Part shown: positions 37,329-46,261 of the stretch, in pieces | How positions within the stretch are numbered: the stretch's first letter is position 1 | Layout: each line of letters starts with the position of its first letter | DNA from: Flavobacterium shii | GTDB taxonomy: Bacteria; Bacteroidota; Bacteroidia; Flavobacteriales; Flavobacteriaceae | Assembly: GCF_025847235.1 (NCBI RefSeq) | Contig: NZ_JAOZEW010000020.1 | Location: 48,450-112,449 of the forward strand | Direction of reading: 5' to 3' | DNA: 64,000 nucleotides | Notes under the pieces: generated by a model | The model's database searches: none | Told to the model about the DNA's origin: nothing | Seen by the model: the letters and a program-made list of their open reading frames with translations, nothing else | Translations under genes and position numbers: made by a program

Positions 37329-37334
37329 GTGTTA

Positions 37335-37367
37335 TTTGTATTTTATATTCATTTTTTTGTATCTTTG
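37335..37367 (+). promoter_or_regulatory. Promoter for the candidate small RNA
   Basis: TTTG (37335-37338), a 21-bp gap, and TATCTTTG (37360-37367) form one of the best Bacteroidota-type promoters in the window. It points rightward, against the flanking genes. Confidence 0.7.
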
Positions 37368-37371
37368 TACT

Positions 37372-37451
37372 ATCAGGCTTGAACATCGAGGGGTGCGCCC
37401 CACGGTTCCTGATATTAAAGCAATCTATGTCATAATAGATTGCTTTTTTTA
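37372..37451 (+). ncRNA. Candidate small RNA antisense to the MuF-nuclease gene 3' end
   Basis: About 78 nt from the expected start to the terminator. The predicted fold is a closing stem TATCAGG (37371-37377) with CCTGATA (37408-37414), an inner GGGG-TGCG-CCCC hairpin (37390-37401), then a 12-bp perfect terminator stem AAAGCAATCTAT (37417-37428) with ATAGATTGCTTT (37435-37446) and seven T. It has its own promoter and no reading frame. Its last ~21 nt are complementary to the end of the MuF-fusion mRNA, whose stop codon (37430-37432) lies in the terminator loop. It fills the 101-bp gap between two leftward genes. I do not recognise an Rfam family. Confidence 0.65.
37417..37450 (+). terminator. 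Intrinsic terminator of the candidate small RNA
   Basis: A 12-bp perfect stem, 6-nt loop and T7 run on the plus strand. On the minus strand only three T follow the stem, so it is directional. Confidence 0.85.
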
Positions 37452-38773
37452 TACAGTTCTTTTGCGTCTTCATCGAGGATTAAAAGCCCTTTAAAGTGTT
37501 TTTTATCGGTGTTTAAAAACCACATATCCAATTTTTCTTTTAACCATTCCTCTTTTAATTTACTTTCCCTGGTTAACATCATTACTGCATATTCACTTTT
37601 ATCGGAAGCATCTTCCAAGTAGCGTTTAATATGTTTTCCGTTACCAGTCAAATATTTGAATTCTACCACAGTGTCTTTTCCATTTATCTGAATTAAAGCA
37701 TCAGGGTTTTTTGCTCCTATATACTCATGCCATCTTTTAGGGTAAAACTTCTTTTTCAACTCCAATTCCTTATCACTGATATTTGGTAACAATTCAATTT
37801 TACTTATTGATTTATACTTATCTATCAGTGTATTTGTAATAATCTTATTGTTATGCAACTCATGTGCTTCGTGCAATACATGCGTTAAAACAGGTGTGTT
37901 TTTGTATGTTTCAACTCTAAAAGCATCTTCTTTAGGTATGTGCTTTAATGTTTTGACTAAGACATGTTCTGGGATATCTTCATAGTATGGATGTCCTTTT
38001 GGGAAAACCAATTTATTTGCTGCTAGGTTTGTTCGGAACATTTTTGGGATAGTCACATCAGGGGTTTCATTAGCCGGTGTTGTATCTGTTTCCAAGGTTT
38101 GAACCGCTTCACATCTACATCCCCATCCATTAGGCGGGTAATGTGTTTGCCAAAAAACATCCTGAATAGCCTTGATGATACCGTCGAGTACTTGGTGTTC
38201 ACTACGCACGAATTTGTCACCAACAGTTTGGTATTCTAGATTTGGAATCGTGTCCTTATCTTGTACGAACTCAATCCAACGTGCTGCATTTTGACTACTT
38301 GATATGGCGGTATTAACCTCAGTTTCTATCCAATTTTCATTGTATGTTCCAATAACTTTTGATGCTTCGGTTTTAAAATCTGAAAGAGAGCGCAATTCTC
38401 CTTTTTCATCTTTTAATAAAAGTGTCAAATCCCGTAACTCCTGATAGTTTTTAGCACTCGAAAACTGCCAAACATCCTGCGTTAAACGCTGTATCATTTC
38501 GGTATCAGGAGCATTCCAATCTTGCTTAATTTCGCTATACGCTTTAATGACCGTACTAGCCAATTCCTTAGCCGTTATACTGGTAAGCTCAGCGTTATAA
38601 TTGGAATTGTACCCGTCTTTAATAACCCTGTTTATCGCTTCATTTACGGCATCGATATACTCTTTTGAGGGGTTTTCGCCACTGGCTTTGTGAACTTTGC
38701 CTTTACATTTTGGACAAACATCGGCGTATAATTCGGGGCTAACCGTTTGCTCCTGACCCTTAGCCACAGGCAA
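37430..38773 (-). CDS. MuF-type head morphogenesis protein fused to a C-terminal PD-(D/E)XK nuclease-like domain
   Basis: This 447-aa protein has two parts. Residues ~1-215 are a MuF/SPP1 gp7-type minor head protein with the family end motif HYPPNGWGCRCEA. After a linker, residues ~280-447 form a different domain with KNPDALIQINGKDTVVEFKY: Pro357-Asp358, twelve residues, then Glu371-Phe-Lys373, a good PD-(D/E)XK nuclease signature, resembling the CdiA-CT type of tRNA or DNA nuclease. MuF proteins with variable C-terminal toxins are known as phage-borne polymorphic toxins. No immunity gene follows; instead a candidate small RNA lies antisense at its 3' end. A nuclease role in packaging or in targeting rivals after injection are both possible. 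Confidence 0.8.
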   Translation of the reverse strand: MPVAKGQEQTVSPELYADVCPKCKGKVHKASGENPSKEYIDAVNEAINRVIKDGYNSNYNAELTSITAKELASTVIKAYSEIKQDWNAPDTEMIQRLTQDVWQFSSAKNYQELRDLTLLLKDEKGELRSLSDFKTEASKVIGTYNENWIETEVNTAISSSQNAARWIEFVQDKDTIPNLEYQTVGDKFVRSEHQVLDGIIKAIQDVFWQTHYPPNGWGCRCEAVQTLETDTTPANETPDVTIPKMFRTNLAANKLVFPKGHPYYEDIPEHVLVKTLKHIPKEDAFRVETYKNTPVLTHVLHEAHELHNNKIITNTLIDKYKSISKIELLPNISDKELELKKKFYPKRWHEYIGAKNPDALIQINGKDTVVEFKYLTGNGKHIKRYLEDASDKSEYAVMMLTRESKLKEEWLKEKLDMWFLNTDKKHFKGLLILDEDAKELYKKSNLL

Positions 38774-38787
38774 CTTGTCGTTAACCC

Positions 38788-40041
38788 CTATCGAAAATTT
38801 TCAAATAATCCTTTTGCCTTTGGGCTCTTTTTATTATCTTTTGGTGGTTCGTTTCCGGTATTTTTAATTCCAATAATTGGAAGGTTAAAAGTTTTAGCCA
38901 CCCATTCCGGATCAAGGTCATATTTCTCACTTGCCTCATTAACCATTTTCCAATGGGCTGCCAAACTCATTGCTTCAGTTTCGTCAAATACAAATTTCAT
39001 TTTTGTATTGTCAAACGGAAGTCCCATTGCTTGCAATACCGGAAACAATTGATCGTTGACAATAAATGAAATGAAACGTTTGTCATTGGTGGCAATCTTA
39101 TCATCTAAGGTACGTTCGTGCACTTCTGTTTGGCTTCGATTCCCTGCTGTATCAGTCATTGTGGCACTTCCCACAATAGGTTTACTGATCTGTTCATCAT
39201 GCAGACGGATCTGTTTTTCATAGGTGTTAACAGGGTTACCGGCATTAGCCAAATCATGTATTTTAATATCAGTACCATGTGGCATTACCGCTTGCGCTGC
39301 TTCTCCAAGTTGACGCAACATGCTCTCAATTCTTTTGATATCATTTCGGTTAGCCGTTGTTGCTGTAATGAGTGGCATACCGAATTTTTCAGAAAACTCA
39401 GCCCATGCCTGCATAGCATTACGTTTCCAGATAATATTTGGAATAATGCTATTAATGATTCCGAATTTACTTCGATGGTTAATTTCAATTACATTGGGAG
39501 CATCCATATAATTGACATACTTATCTCCATAAGCCTCGAGATACATCCGTTGGTCTTTTATGGAAACATTACGATATGGAACCGTAATAACTTTAATTTT
39601 ATCCTCCTTAGTAATTGGATCAACTTCAGTAATCAACTGTATTACATTGTATTTATGGACAAGCGCATCCAAACAGTCTTCTAAGAATTTATAAAACCAT
39701 TGTTTGTTTAACAATAAATTTTGTTCGTCCAATTGGTCTCCTGTAGTAATATCGGCTACATAAAAGCGATGATTTAAAGTTGCAGCGTCGCGAATGAGCA
39801 AAACAGATTCCACATGCCCATCTACAATCATATCATCTATTAAATCCTGCATCAACCCCCAACGAGGTTCAGTCGGATGTTCGGCAGCAGTCATAGCTTT
39901 ACGCCATTTTTGTATGTCTTTACGGGTTCTGTCCTTAAATTCGGCTACAATAGTGCTAATGATACTTTCATCCGTTTTTTTAGCTGTACTTATTGCTTGA
40001 ACCGCCTGAACCGGAGAAACTTTTCTTTTCTTAAAACTCAT
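38788..40041 (-). CDS. Portal protein (DUF935, Mu gp29-like)
   Basis: This 417-aa portal subunit forms the DNA gate of the head. It shows DUF935 features: DGHVESVLLIRDAATL near the N-terminus, SIIPNIIWKRNAMQAWAEFSEKFGMPL in the middle, and SKPIVGSATMTDTAGNRSQTEVHERT. It stands between the Gp36-like and MuF genes, as in Mu-like phages, and ends 14 bp before MuF. Confidence 0.92.
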   Translation of the reverse strand: MSFKKRKVSPVQAVQAISTAKKTDESIISTIVAEFKDRTRKDIQKWRKAMTAAEHPTEPRWGLMQDLIDDMIVDGHVESVLLIRDAATLNHRFYVADITTGDQLDEQNLLLNKQWFYKFLEDCLDALVHKYNVIQLITEVDPITKEDKIKVITVPYRNVSIKDQRMYLEAYGDKYVNYMDAPNVIEINHRSKFGIINSIIPNIIWKRNAMQAWAEFSEKFGMPLITATTANRNDIKRIESMLRQLGEAAQAVMPHGTDIKIHDLANAGNPVNTYEKQIRLHDEQISKPIVGSATMTDTAGNRSQTEVHERTLDDKIATNDKRFISFIVNDQLFPVLQAMGLPFDNTKMKFVFDETEAMSLAAHWKMVNEASEKYDLDPEWVAKTFNLPIIGIKNTGNEPPKDNKKSPKAKGLFENFR

Positions 40042-40060
40042 TTTAAATCTATTTTAAAAA

Positions 40061-40486
40061 TTACCACTTATGATCTTCTGGAGGTCTTGCACTCCATATT
40101 TTTACTTCAGAGAAAGTTTCCCCCGCATCGTCTTTTATTTCAGGAAGATCAGCGGGTATTGTTCCTTTACCTACTTCTTTTAACCAGTCCAATGCATCCT
40201 GATACCTATCGTCTCGGTGTTTAGGAATGTCTTTCATTCCTGTTTGGGAATACAAATGATATAAGGCAGCATCAATCAAAAGTGTAATGATGAATTCATC
40301 ACGTGTTGTGGCATTAAAAAAGGCTACCAAATCATACCGTTTACCAATATATTGACGCATTTGGTCAATGGCTGTTTGTTCAGCACGCTTCAATTTTGTT
40401 GAATTATAAAAATCTGTTGCTGTTAATAAGCGAATGATCTCGTTCTTAATTAGCATTTCGTAATCGGTCTCTAGTATGTATCTCAT
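40061..40486 (-). CDS. Gp36-family protein (DUF1320)
   Basis: A 141-aa head-tail connector-type protein with the family pattern LKRAEQTAIDQMRQYIGKRYDL near the N-terminus and a C-terminal helical part. In Mu the Gp36 gene lies after the capsid genes; here it is between terminase and portal. Confidence 0.8.
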   Translation of the reverse strand: MRYILETDYEMLIKNEIIRLLTATDFYNSTKLKRAEQTAIDQMRQYIGKRYDLVAFFNATTRDEFIITLLIDAALYHLYSQTGMKDIPKHRDDRYQDALDWLKEVGKGTIPADLPEIKDDAGETFSEVKIWSARPPEDHKW

Positions 40487-40506
40487 GGATTTTGGTGTAT
40501 TGTTTA

Positions 40507-42060
40507 TTAAAAATCTCTTTTTTTGTAACTTGTTCTTGAAGCTGTTTGTATTTCAAAACTGCTCACGAAAGTGGCTTTGTTCAAATCGGCAATATCTGCT
40601 TGTACCGCATCGGGTGCATCGTCATTAGCACCGCTGCCTTTTTCAAATGTTAAGTGTTGGTCTATAGCAGTGGTTTGATCCAAAGTATCTTTTTCGACTT
40701 CATTCCAAAACACCCTTAATCTCTCAAAGTGTCCTGACCCAGCTTCGATACGTTCGTATTTCCCGTCCTTAGGTCTTTTGTCAGCGATAACGGGAATGTA
40801 GTACCCTCTTGAATCTCCTTCTGTATCAAAATCACTAACAAACTCATCCATTGCAAAAAGACCTTCAATTTTATAGACAATCGAGTATCGTTCGAGTTTG
40901 TGCTTTTCATATAGATCATATAGCCATGAAGCGCACACTTGTCTTGAAGTTTGACGGCAAAAAGAGAAAATGACATGAAAATCACGACCTTTTTTGCCCA
41001 TCAAAAACATGGCTTTGTAATCCCCTTTATCCTTGTAGCTTAAATCCCCATACAATTCCAACGCATCGTATTTGTCCAGGGAAAGCATTTTGCAAAACTG
41101 AAACCATTCGGGTTTGAAAACAGCTCCATCCATAAGAGGCGTACACATGTATTCGCGCATCCAACTTCGGTAAGGAGTTGCAAGACGTTTTTCTCTCCAG
41201 TATAAAGCGGTGTATTTGGCTGGCCAACTTGGTGTGAAATTATCGTCAAGTACAGCCTTAGTCTTAATATGATGGTATGGATTGGCAAATCCCTGCTTTT
41301 TACTTTCGACATTCGCAATTTTGGCAAGCTCGATAAGCTTAGCCAAAATGGAATTTTTATGGATTAGGTTGTTATTGAAAACAAAACGTTCCCTTCCTTT
41401 ATCAAAACATCCCCATAGGGTTCCGGTGATGTAGTCAATTGCTTCCCGTATCAATCGATCGTTGTTACAACGTTTTAGGGTATCTATATCATCGCAACCA
41501 ATATAATCGGGTCTAAACTCACCAAATCGTAATCCCCTTGGGTCTTGTCCAAAACCTAAGGCGTGAAAATGGATTCCATCTTTGGTAGTGAAATTCCCTT
41601 CTGCCCAATCTCCTTGGTTGAACTGTTCGCCATAGTCATTAATGAAACGATTATTATGTTTTAAATTGGCTTGTATATCAGAAATAAGGCGTTTTGCTTT
41701 CTCTTCATTTTCCCCAATAAGCAACATGAAATTCAGCTCCTTTTTTACATAAGCTAAATACAATGGTACACCTAGCATTGTATGAACTGATTTTGCCGAG
41801 CCCCTGAAGGCATCATTAAGAAGTTTACATACTTTATTCTTTATAATGATGTTCGATATTTTGACATGAAATGGAGCCGATTTACAGGTTGCATAATCCA
41901 CAAAATAATATTCAAACCATTCGATGTAATTTTTTTCGAGTTTACTTATTCGCTCCGTTTTTTCAGCTAAAGACTCGTGTATATTAATAGTAGTCGCTTT
42001 GTCAATTCTCTTGGCATGCGCTTCATATATCCTGGTTAACTTTTCGTAATTAACTGCCAT
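40507..42060 (-). CDS. Terminase large subunit (Mu gp28-like)
   Basis: This 517-aa DNA-packaging motor has a Walker A-like FRGSAKS (residues 85-91), Walker B YIGCDDID (Asp190/191), and an RNase H-fold nuclease in which LYGDLSYKDKGDYKAMF supplies the first acids and the GANDDAPDAV segment near the C-terminus the last. It cleaves packaged DNA in the headful manner. It overlaps the small subunit gene by one base. Confidence 0.9.
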   Translation of the reverse strand: MAVNYEKLTRIYEAHAKRIDKATTINIHESLAEKTERISKLEKNYIEWFEYYFVDYATCKSAPFHVKISNIIIKNKVCKLLNDAFRGSAKSVHTMLGVPLYLAYVKKELNFMLLIGENEEKAKRLISDIQANLKHNNRFINDYGEQFNQGDWAEGNFTTKDGIHFHALGFGQDPRGLRFGEFRPDYIGCDDIDTLKRCNNDRLIREAIDYITGTLWGCFDKGRERFVFNNNLIHKNSILAKLIELAKIANVESKKQGFANPYHHIKTKAVLDDNFTPSWPAKYTALYWREKRLATPYRSWMREYMCTPLMDGAVFKPEWFQFCKMLSLDKYDALELYGDLSYKDKGDYKAMFLMGKKGRDFHVIFSFCRQTSRQVCASWLYDLYEKHKLERYSIVYKIEGLFAMDEFVSDFDTEGDSRGYYIPVIADKRPKDGKYERIEAGSGHFERLRVFWNEVEKDTLDQTTAIDQHLTFEKGSGANDDAPDAVQADIADLNKATFVSSFEIQTASRTSYKKRDF

Positions 42061-42497
42061 TATCCTTGCATTTGGATTTTATGCAACAAGAATTGTTTAT
42101 GTATTGCCGTTTGTTTGGCTGCCTCTTTTGGGTCAATCTGTGAATGAAAGGTGTCCAGTTCCATTAAGACATCCATAACCACGGTAGGGTTGGTTTTTTT
42201 AGCCATATAATCAAAGGCTTTCATTACCCTACCCAATGCCACGGAATCAAAAGAAGCAACTCCACCCTTACTAATATTAATAGCTTCTTTCAATAATAAT
42301 TTATTGAGTTCCAAAGGGCTTGCTTGTAGTAACTCTTTGGCAGTATCCCACCCATATTTATCCCTCCAACTTGCAATGGTTTTCGGGTGCTTTCCCAACT
42401 TCTCAGCAATAGCCTTAATAGTGAAATTTTTCTCTATAAAGAGCATTTCCGCAATGTTGATTTCTGCACTTTTTTCTACTAATTCAATCTTTTTCAT
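42060..42497 (-). CDS. Terminase small subunit-like DNA-binding protein (Mu gp27 position)
   Basis: A 145-aa protein with an N-terminal helix-turn-helix (FTIKAIAEKLGKHPKTIASWRDKYGW) typical of phage small terminase or DUF3486-type proteins. It should recognise the packaging site near a phage end. First gene of the leftward late block. Confidence 0.8.
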   Translation of the reverse strand: MKKIELVEKSAEINIAEMLFIEKNFTIKAIAEKLGKHPKTIASWRDKYGWDTAKELLQASPLELNKLLLKEAINISKGGVASFDSVALGRVMKAFDYMAKKTNPTVVMDVLMELDTFHSQIDPKEAAKQTAIHKQFLLHKIQMQG

Positions 42498-42501
42498 GGT
42501 A

Positions 42502-42590
42502 CAAAAATGCCATTAAAAACACCTATCAAAAATTACTTATGACACTGTGACACAGGATTTTGAAATTAAAAAATTACGCTTGTAGGTTTG
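42502..42590. promoter_or_regulatory. Divergent late promoters with a shared palindrome
   Basis: Rightward: TTTG (42559-42562), 20 bp, TAGGTTTG (42583-42590). Leftward: TTTG (complement of 42527-42530), 17 bp, CATTTTTG (complement of 42502-42509). The palindrome CTGTGACACAG (42545-42555) lies between the two -33 boxes and could bind one activator that switches on both late blocks. Confidence 0.6.
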
Positions 42591-42609
42591 CCAAACAAAT
42601 AAGACAAAC

Positions 42610-43746
42610 ATGCAATTTCAATACATTAAAAACCAAGTAGAAGTAAAAGCACATGGTGACATCAATCCTTATGATATTTCTAACGCTGCTTTCACCCAAG
42701 CAATCGCATTGGCCAAAGAGAAAAAGAGTATTCTATTTATTGATGTTCACTGTTTTGGCGGGTCAGTTATCGAAGGCAACCTTATTTATAACACCCTTAT
42801 AAATGCTGGAGTTAAAAAACACCTCGATATTACTGGCATAGCTGCTAGTATGGCAACCGTAATGATGATGGCAGCCGATATAGTTAGGATGAACGATGAC
42901 TCCTTTATCATGCTGCATCGTCCTACTTGTGTTGTCGAAGGTGATGCCGAAGAACTGCAAGAAACAGCCAAAGTACTTACCTCTATGAGTGGTACAATGG
43001 GGAAACGTTACTCGGAAAAATCAGGTAAAACAATTGATGAAGTCAATGCATTATGGCTTAACGGAAAAGATAATTGGATGGATGCCACCGAAGCTTTGGA
43101 AGCTGGCTTAATCGATGAAATTATTGTTACTGGTAGACAGCCTATTTCTAAGGTAGAAGTACTGGCTAATACAAAAGGCATCTTCGAAAAGTTTACAGCA
43201 AGATTGCATGTCCCTGCACCTAATTTAAAAAAAACAGATATGAAAAAAGACTTGATCGCCTCTTTAAAATTGGAAGGTGTAAACGAAGCTTCGACCGAAC
43301 AGGAAATTATCGAAGCAATTAAAAAGCAAAGAACAACTCAGGATGCTACAATTCTTGATTTGCAGAAAAAAGCGGAAGACGATAAAGAAAAAGCAATCGA
43401 TGATTTGTTAGAAGAGGCAGCTACTGCAGAACAAATTACAGCTGAGCAAAAAGGAACCTACAAAGAAGTGGGTAAAGCCTTAGGGATTGACAAAATGAAA
43501 GCCATGTTACCTGCCAGTAAAAAAACAATAGCACCTGTGGGAAGATTGGACTTATTAATTAAAAGTACAGGTACAGGAAATGCTCCTGTAGGAACTATTG
43601 CCACGGCAGAGGGAGCTTTTGCTATTTCAGCCAAATCTTGGGACGAACTAGCAACACAATCAGGTGCTCTAGAATCAATCGAAGAAAACAAGCCTGAAGT
43701 TTTTGCAGCCTTGTATAAAGCAAAATGGGGTAAAGAGCTTAAATAA
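42610..43746 (+). CDS. Head maturation protease (ClpP/S49-like) fused to scaffold
   Basis: This 378-aa protein combines a ClpP-like serine protease (residues ~1-195, with FIDVHCFGGSV, nucleophile Ser80 in GIAASMATV and His103 in MLHRPTC) with a helical scaffold tail (residues ~215-378). In Mu the protease I and scaffold Z share one gene in the same way. It cleaves head proteins during assembly. First gene of the rightward late block. Confidence 0.9.
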   Translation: MQFQYIKNQVEVKAHGDINPYDISNAAFTQAIALAKEKKSILFIDVHCFGGSVIEGNLIYNTLINAGVKKHLDITGIAASMATVMMMAADIVRMNDDSFIMLHRPTCVVEGDAEELQETAKVLTSMSGTMGKRYSEKSGKTIDEVNALWLNGKDNWMDATEALEAGLIDEIIVTGRQPISKVEVLANTKGIFEKFTARLHVPAPNLKKTDMKKDLIASLKLEGVNEASTEQEIIEAIKKQRTTQDATILDLQKKAEDDKEKAIDDLLEEAATAEQITAEQKGTYKEVGKALGIDKMKAMLPASKKTIAPVGRLDLLIKSTGTGNAPVGTIATAEGAFAISAKSWDELATQSGALESIEENKPEVFAALYKAKWGKELK

Positions 43747-43775
43747 AAAAATCACAAACATAAAAACAGAAAATA

Positions 43776-44657
43776 ATGGCAGGAGTTTATAAAGAAGTCT
43801 GGACAGGAGAACTTGTAAAATCAATCAGTACAGCAGAATCAGGAACATTTTTAGAAACCATCCCTGATAGCTCGCAATATGCGGAAAATGATGTAATTCA
43901 CTTAGTGGATATTGGCATCGACCCAGATGTGTTAATCAACAATACAACGTATCCTATTCCGATACAAGAACTTCCTGATGATGATATCCCAATTAAACTA
44001 GATAAATTCTCAACTAAAACAACACCAGTTACGGATGATGAGCTACATGCTTTGTCTTATGACAAAATTGCAACTGTTAAAGAGCGTCATGGATCTGCTA
44101 TTGCGAAATCAAAGTTTGCTAAAGCATTGCACTCAATAGCTCCCGCAACTCATACAGCAGAAACACCTGTAATCAAAACTACAGGTCCAGTTGTGGATGG
44201 TAGAAAAACGCTACTTCCTAAGGATGTCGTATCTCTTAAAAAAGCATACAACGATATGGGAATCGATAGTGATTTGATTTTAGTGTTATCTACAGACCAC
44301 GTAAATGATTTAATAGCTGCTGACCAAAAATTCAAGGATCAATACTATAATTATACTACTGGCGCATTAATGAACATGTACGGTTTTACAATTTACTCTC
44401 ATGTTTCTTGTCCTGTATTTACAAGTGCTGGTGCAAAGGGTTCTTTAGGGTCATTACCTACTGCAACCAATTTCAGAGCGTCGGTTTCATATCACAAACC
44501 TTATGTTTTCAAATGTACAGGATCAACAAAAATGTACTATTCAAAAGCAGAGAATGATACAGACTTTCAGAGAAACAAAATCAACTTTACACATCGATTT
44601 ATTGCTATGCCTAAAAAGACAAAAGCAATGGGGGCAATTATGTCTGATGTAGCTTAA
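43776..44657 (+). CDS. Major capsid protein (Mu gpT position)
   Basis: A 293-aa protein directly after the protease/scaffold. It has an HK97-fold-like composition with the E-loop region LDKFSTKTTPVTDDELHALSYDK and a C-terminal VSYHKPYVFKCTGSTKMYY strand. Assignment rests on position, size and pattern. Confidence 0.85.
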   Translation: MAGVYKEVWTGELVKSISTAESGTFLETIPDSSQYAENDVIHLVDIGIDPDVLINNTTYPIPIQELPDDDIPIKLDKFSTKTTPVTDDELHALSYDKIATVKERHGSAIAKSKFAKALHSIAPATHTAETPVIKTTGPVVDGRKTLLPKDVVSLKKAYNDMGIDSDLILVLSTDHVNDLIAADQKFKDQYYNYTTGALMNMYGFTIYSHVSCPVFTSAGAKGSLGSLPTATNFRASVSYHKPYVFKCTGSTKMYYSKAENDTDFQRNKINFTHRFIAMPKKTKAMGAIMSDVA

Positions 44658-44667
44658 TCCTAGAAAC

Positions 44668-45012
44668 ATGGTAACAAAAAAACAAATAGCTGTGGCTAAA
44701 GAATATTTGGCAGGCAAAACAATTAAAGGAATTTGGGTCAATTCAGAAGCAGAATTATTCACTAGTGAAGATTTAGCAAAAAAGAGCGATGAAGATGCTG
44801 AGTTTGTGAAAAACACGAAAGAAGAAAAAGTATCAGATGAGGACGCACAAGCCGAAAACTTGAAACTTTTGGAAGATACAGAACTGATAAAAGAAAACTA
44901 TCCTGTAATGGCTGCATTAATAAAAGCCTTTGCTATAAAAACTGTAGGTAAAAATGCCGATACATACATTGAGGCTTTAACCCAATTTAAAGAAACTTTA
45001 AAAACAAATTAA
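44668..45012 (+). CDS. Small structural-block protein, 114 aa
   Basis: An N-terminal basic strand-turn part (MVTKKQIAVAKEYLAGKTIK) precedes a very acidic middle and a helical end. It lies between capsid and sheath, a position for head-completion proteins. Function inferred only from order. Confidence 0.55.
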   Translation: MVTKKQIAVAKEYLAGKTIKGIWVNSEAELFTSEDLAKKSDEDAEFVKNTKEEKVSDEDAQAENLKLLEDTELIKENYPVMAALIKAFAIKTVGKNADTYIEALTQFKETLKTN

Positions 45013-45013
45013 A

Positions 45014-46261
45014 ATGAGTTTAAGAGGTGTAGGTATAAGCGAGGGCAATATTGGAGTTAACCAATCGGGCGATGCCCGGGAGTTTGGGTTAATTGGTAAT
45101 GGAATTGCCATTGCAAAAAAATTAGACTTGAATACGGCGTATATACTACGGCGTATTCAAGATGCGGAAAGCCTCGGTATCACTGCTGAATATGATACAA
45201 AAAACAATGTACATGTACACCGTCATATTTCGGAGTTTTACCGAAATGCTAAACCGGGCAGAAAATTAAACATCATGTTACTGGCAGATACCGTTGTGTT
45301 TAAAGACATGACTGTGGAGGCAAAAAACCTGATGGTAAATGCTGACGGAATGATCTCCGATTTAGGGTTCTTTTCAAATTCTACAGATGCAATTACATTA
45401 ATCAATGGATTGCCAACAGCAGTTAGTGAGGCTATTACGGAGTTTCAAAATTTGGCACAATGGGCGAGTGTAAATGACATGCCATTACATATTACTGTTG
45501 AAGGATTTGGTATTTCGGAGACATTAAGTAACCTCGCAGATTTGCGTGATTTTGAAGTAGTAATAGGAACAGAACCCGTTAAAGTATCGGCAACTAAGGT
45601 AAGTATGGTAATTGCTCAAGACTGGCAGCATGCGGAAGCGTTTACGGGAAATGCCAAAAAATATGCAGATGTAGGTACGTTCTTAGGAATTGTTGCTTCA
45701 CATGCCTGGAATAGAAATCCGGGTGAAGTGGAAACAAAAAACATTCAAAATGTGTCTTTAAACTCTTGGATGATTGGCGGTTTATCCAATCATAAAAAAT
45801 ACAGTGAGGTCTTCGAATCTCTCGAAACCTTAAATGATAAAGGATATATCATACCTGTGAAGTACCAGGGAAAAGCAGGTTATTGGTTCAATGATGGTGC
45901 TACAATTGCACCAATTGTAATTGATGAACAAGGAAACGTGAACCAACATGCTATCTATTACTCTCATACGATTGATGAGTGTACCAGAGCCTTACGTCAG
46001 GTGTATCTGCCTGAGATTAAAAAGCCGGTTCCTTTAGAAAGTAGATTATTACCAATTGATATGGTTGAATATTACAACGCCATTGGTGATGCTGTTTTTA
46101 AAAAATTTGAAAAAGCAGGGCTTATTAGTGAAGGTAAAACCAATGTAGACCCTTTAAGTGATCTATTAGGAAGTAAAATACTAAATGTTCAGTTTACAGT
46201 AGTTCCCACTGGAACAATTAATGAACTTATAGGAACCATTAACCTTAAAACCAGTTTATAA
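45014..46261 (+). CDS. Tail sheath protein (DUF2586-like)
   Basis: This 415-aa protein begins MSLRGVGISEGNIGVNQSGD and has the Rossmann-like sheath core with DLRDFEVVIGT and ASHAWNRNPGE, and ends IGTINLKTSL as sheath subunits do. Together with the tube it shows the phage to be a contractile myovirus type. It overlaps the tube gene by one base (TAATG). Confidence 0.82.
   Translation: MSLRGVGISEGNIGVNQSGDAREFGLIGNGIAIAKKLDLNTAYILRRIQDAESLGITAEYDTKNNVHVHRHISEFYRNAKPGRKLNIMLLADTVVFKDMTVEAKNLMVNADGMISDLGFFSNSTDAITLINGLPTAVSEAITEFQNLAQWASVNDMPLHITVEGFGISETLSNLADLRDFEVVIGTEPVKVSATKVSMVIAQDWQHAEAFTGNAKKYADVGTFLGIVASHAWNRNPGEVETKNIQNVSLNSWMIGGLSNHKKYSEVFESLETLNDKGYIIPVKYQGKAGYWFNDGATIAPIVIDEQGNVNQHAIYYSHTIDECTRALRQVYLPEIKKPVPLESRLLPIDMVEYYNAIGDAVFKKFEKAGLISEGKTNVDPLSDLLGSKILNVQFTVVPTGTINELIGTINLKTSL

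Noticed and set aside
37282..37473. Minus-strand 63-aa frame across the tape-measure/MuF gap
   Set aside because: It overlaps both neighbouring genes and the small RNA unit in another frame. Its composition is not protein-like, so it was not taken as an immunity gene.
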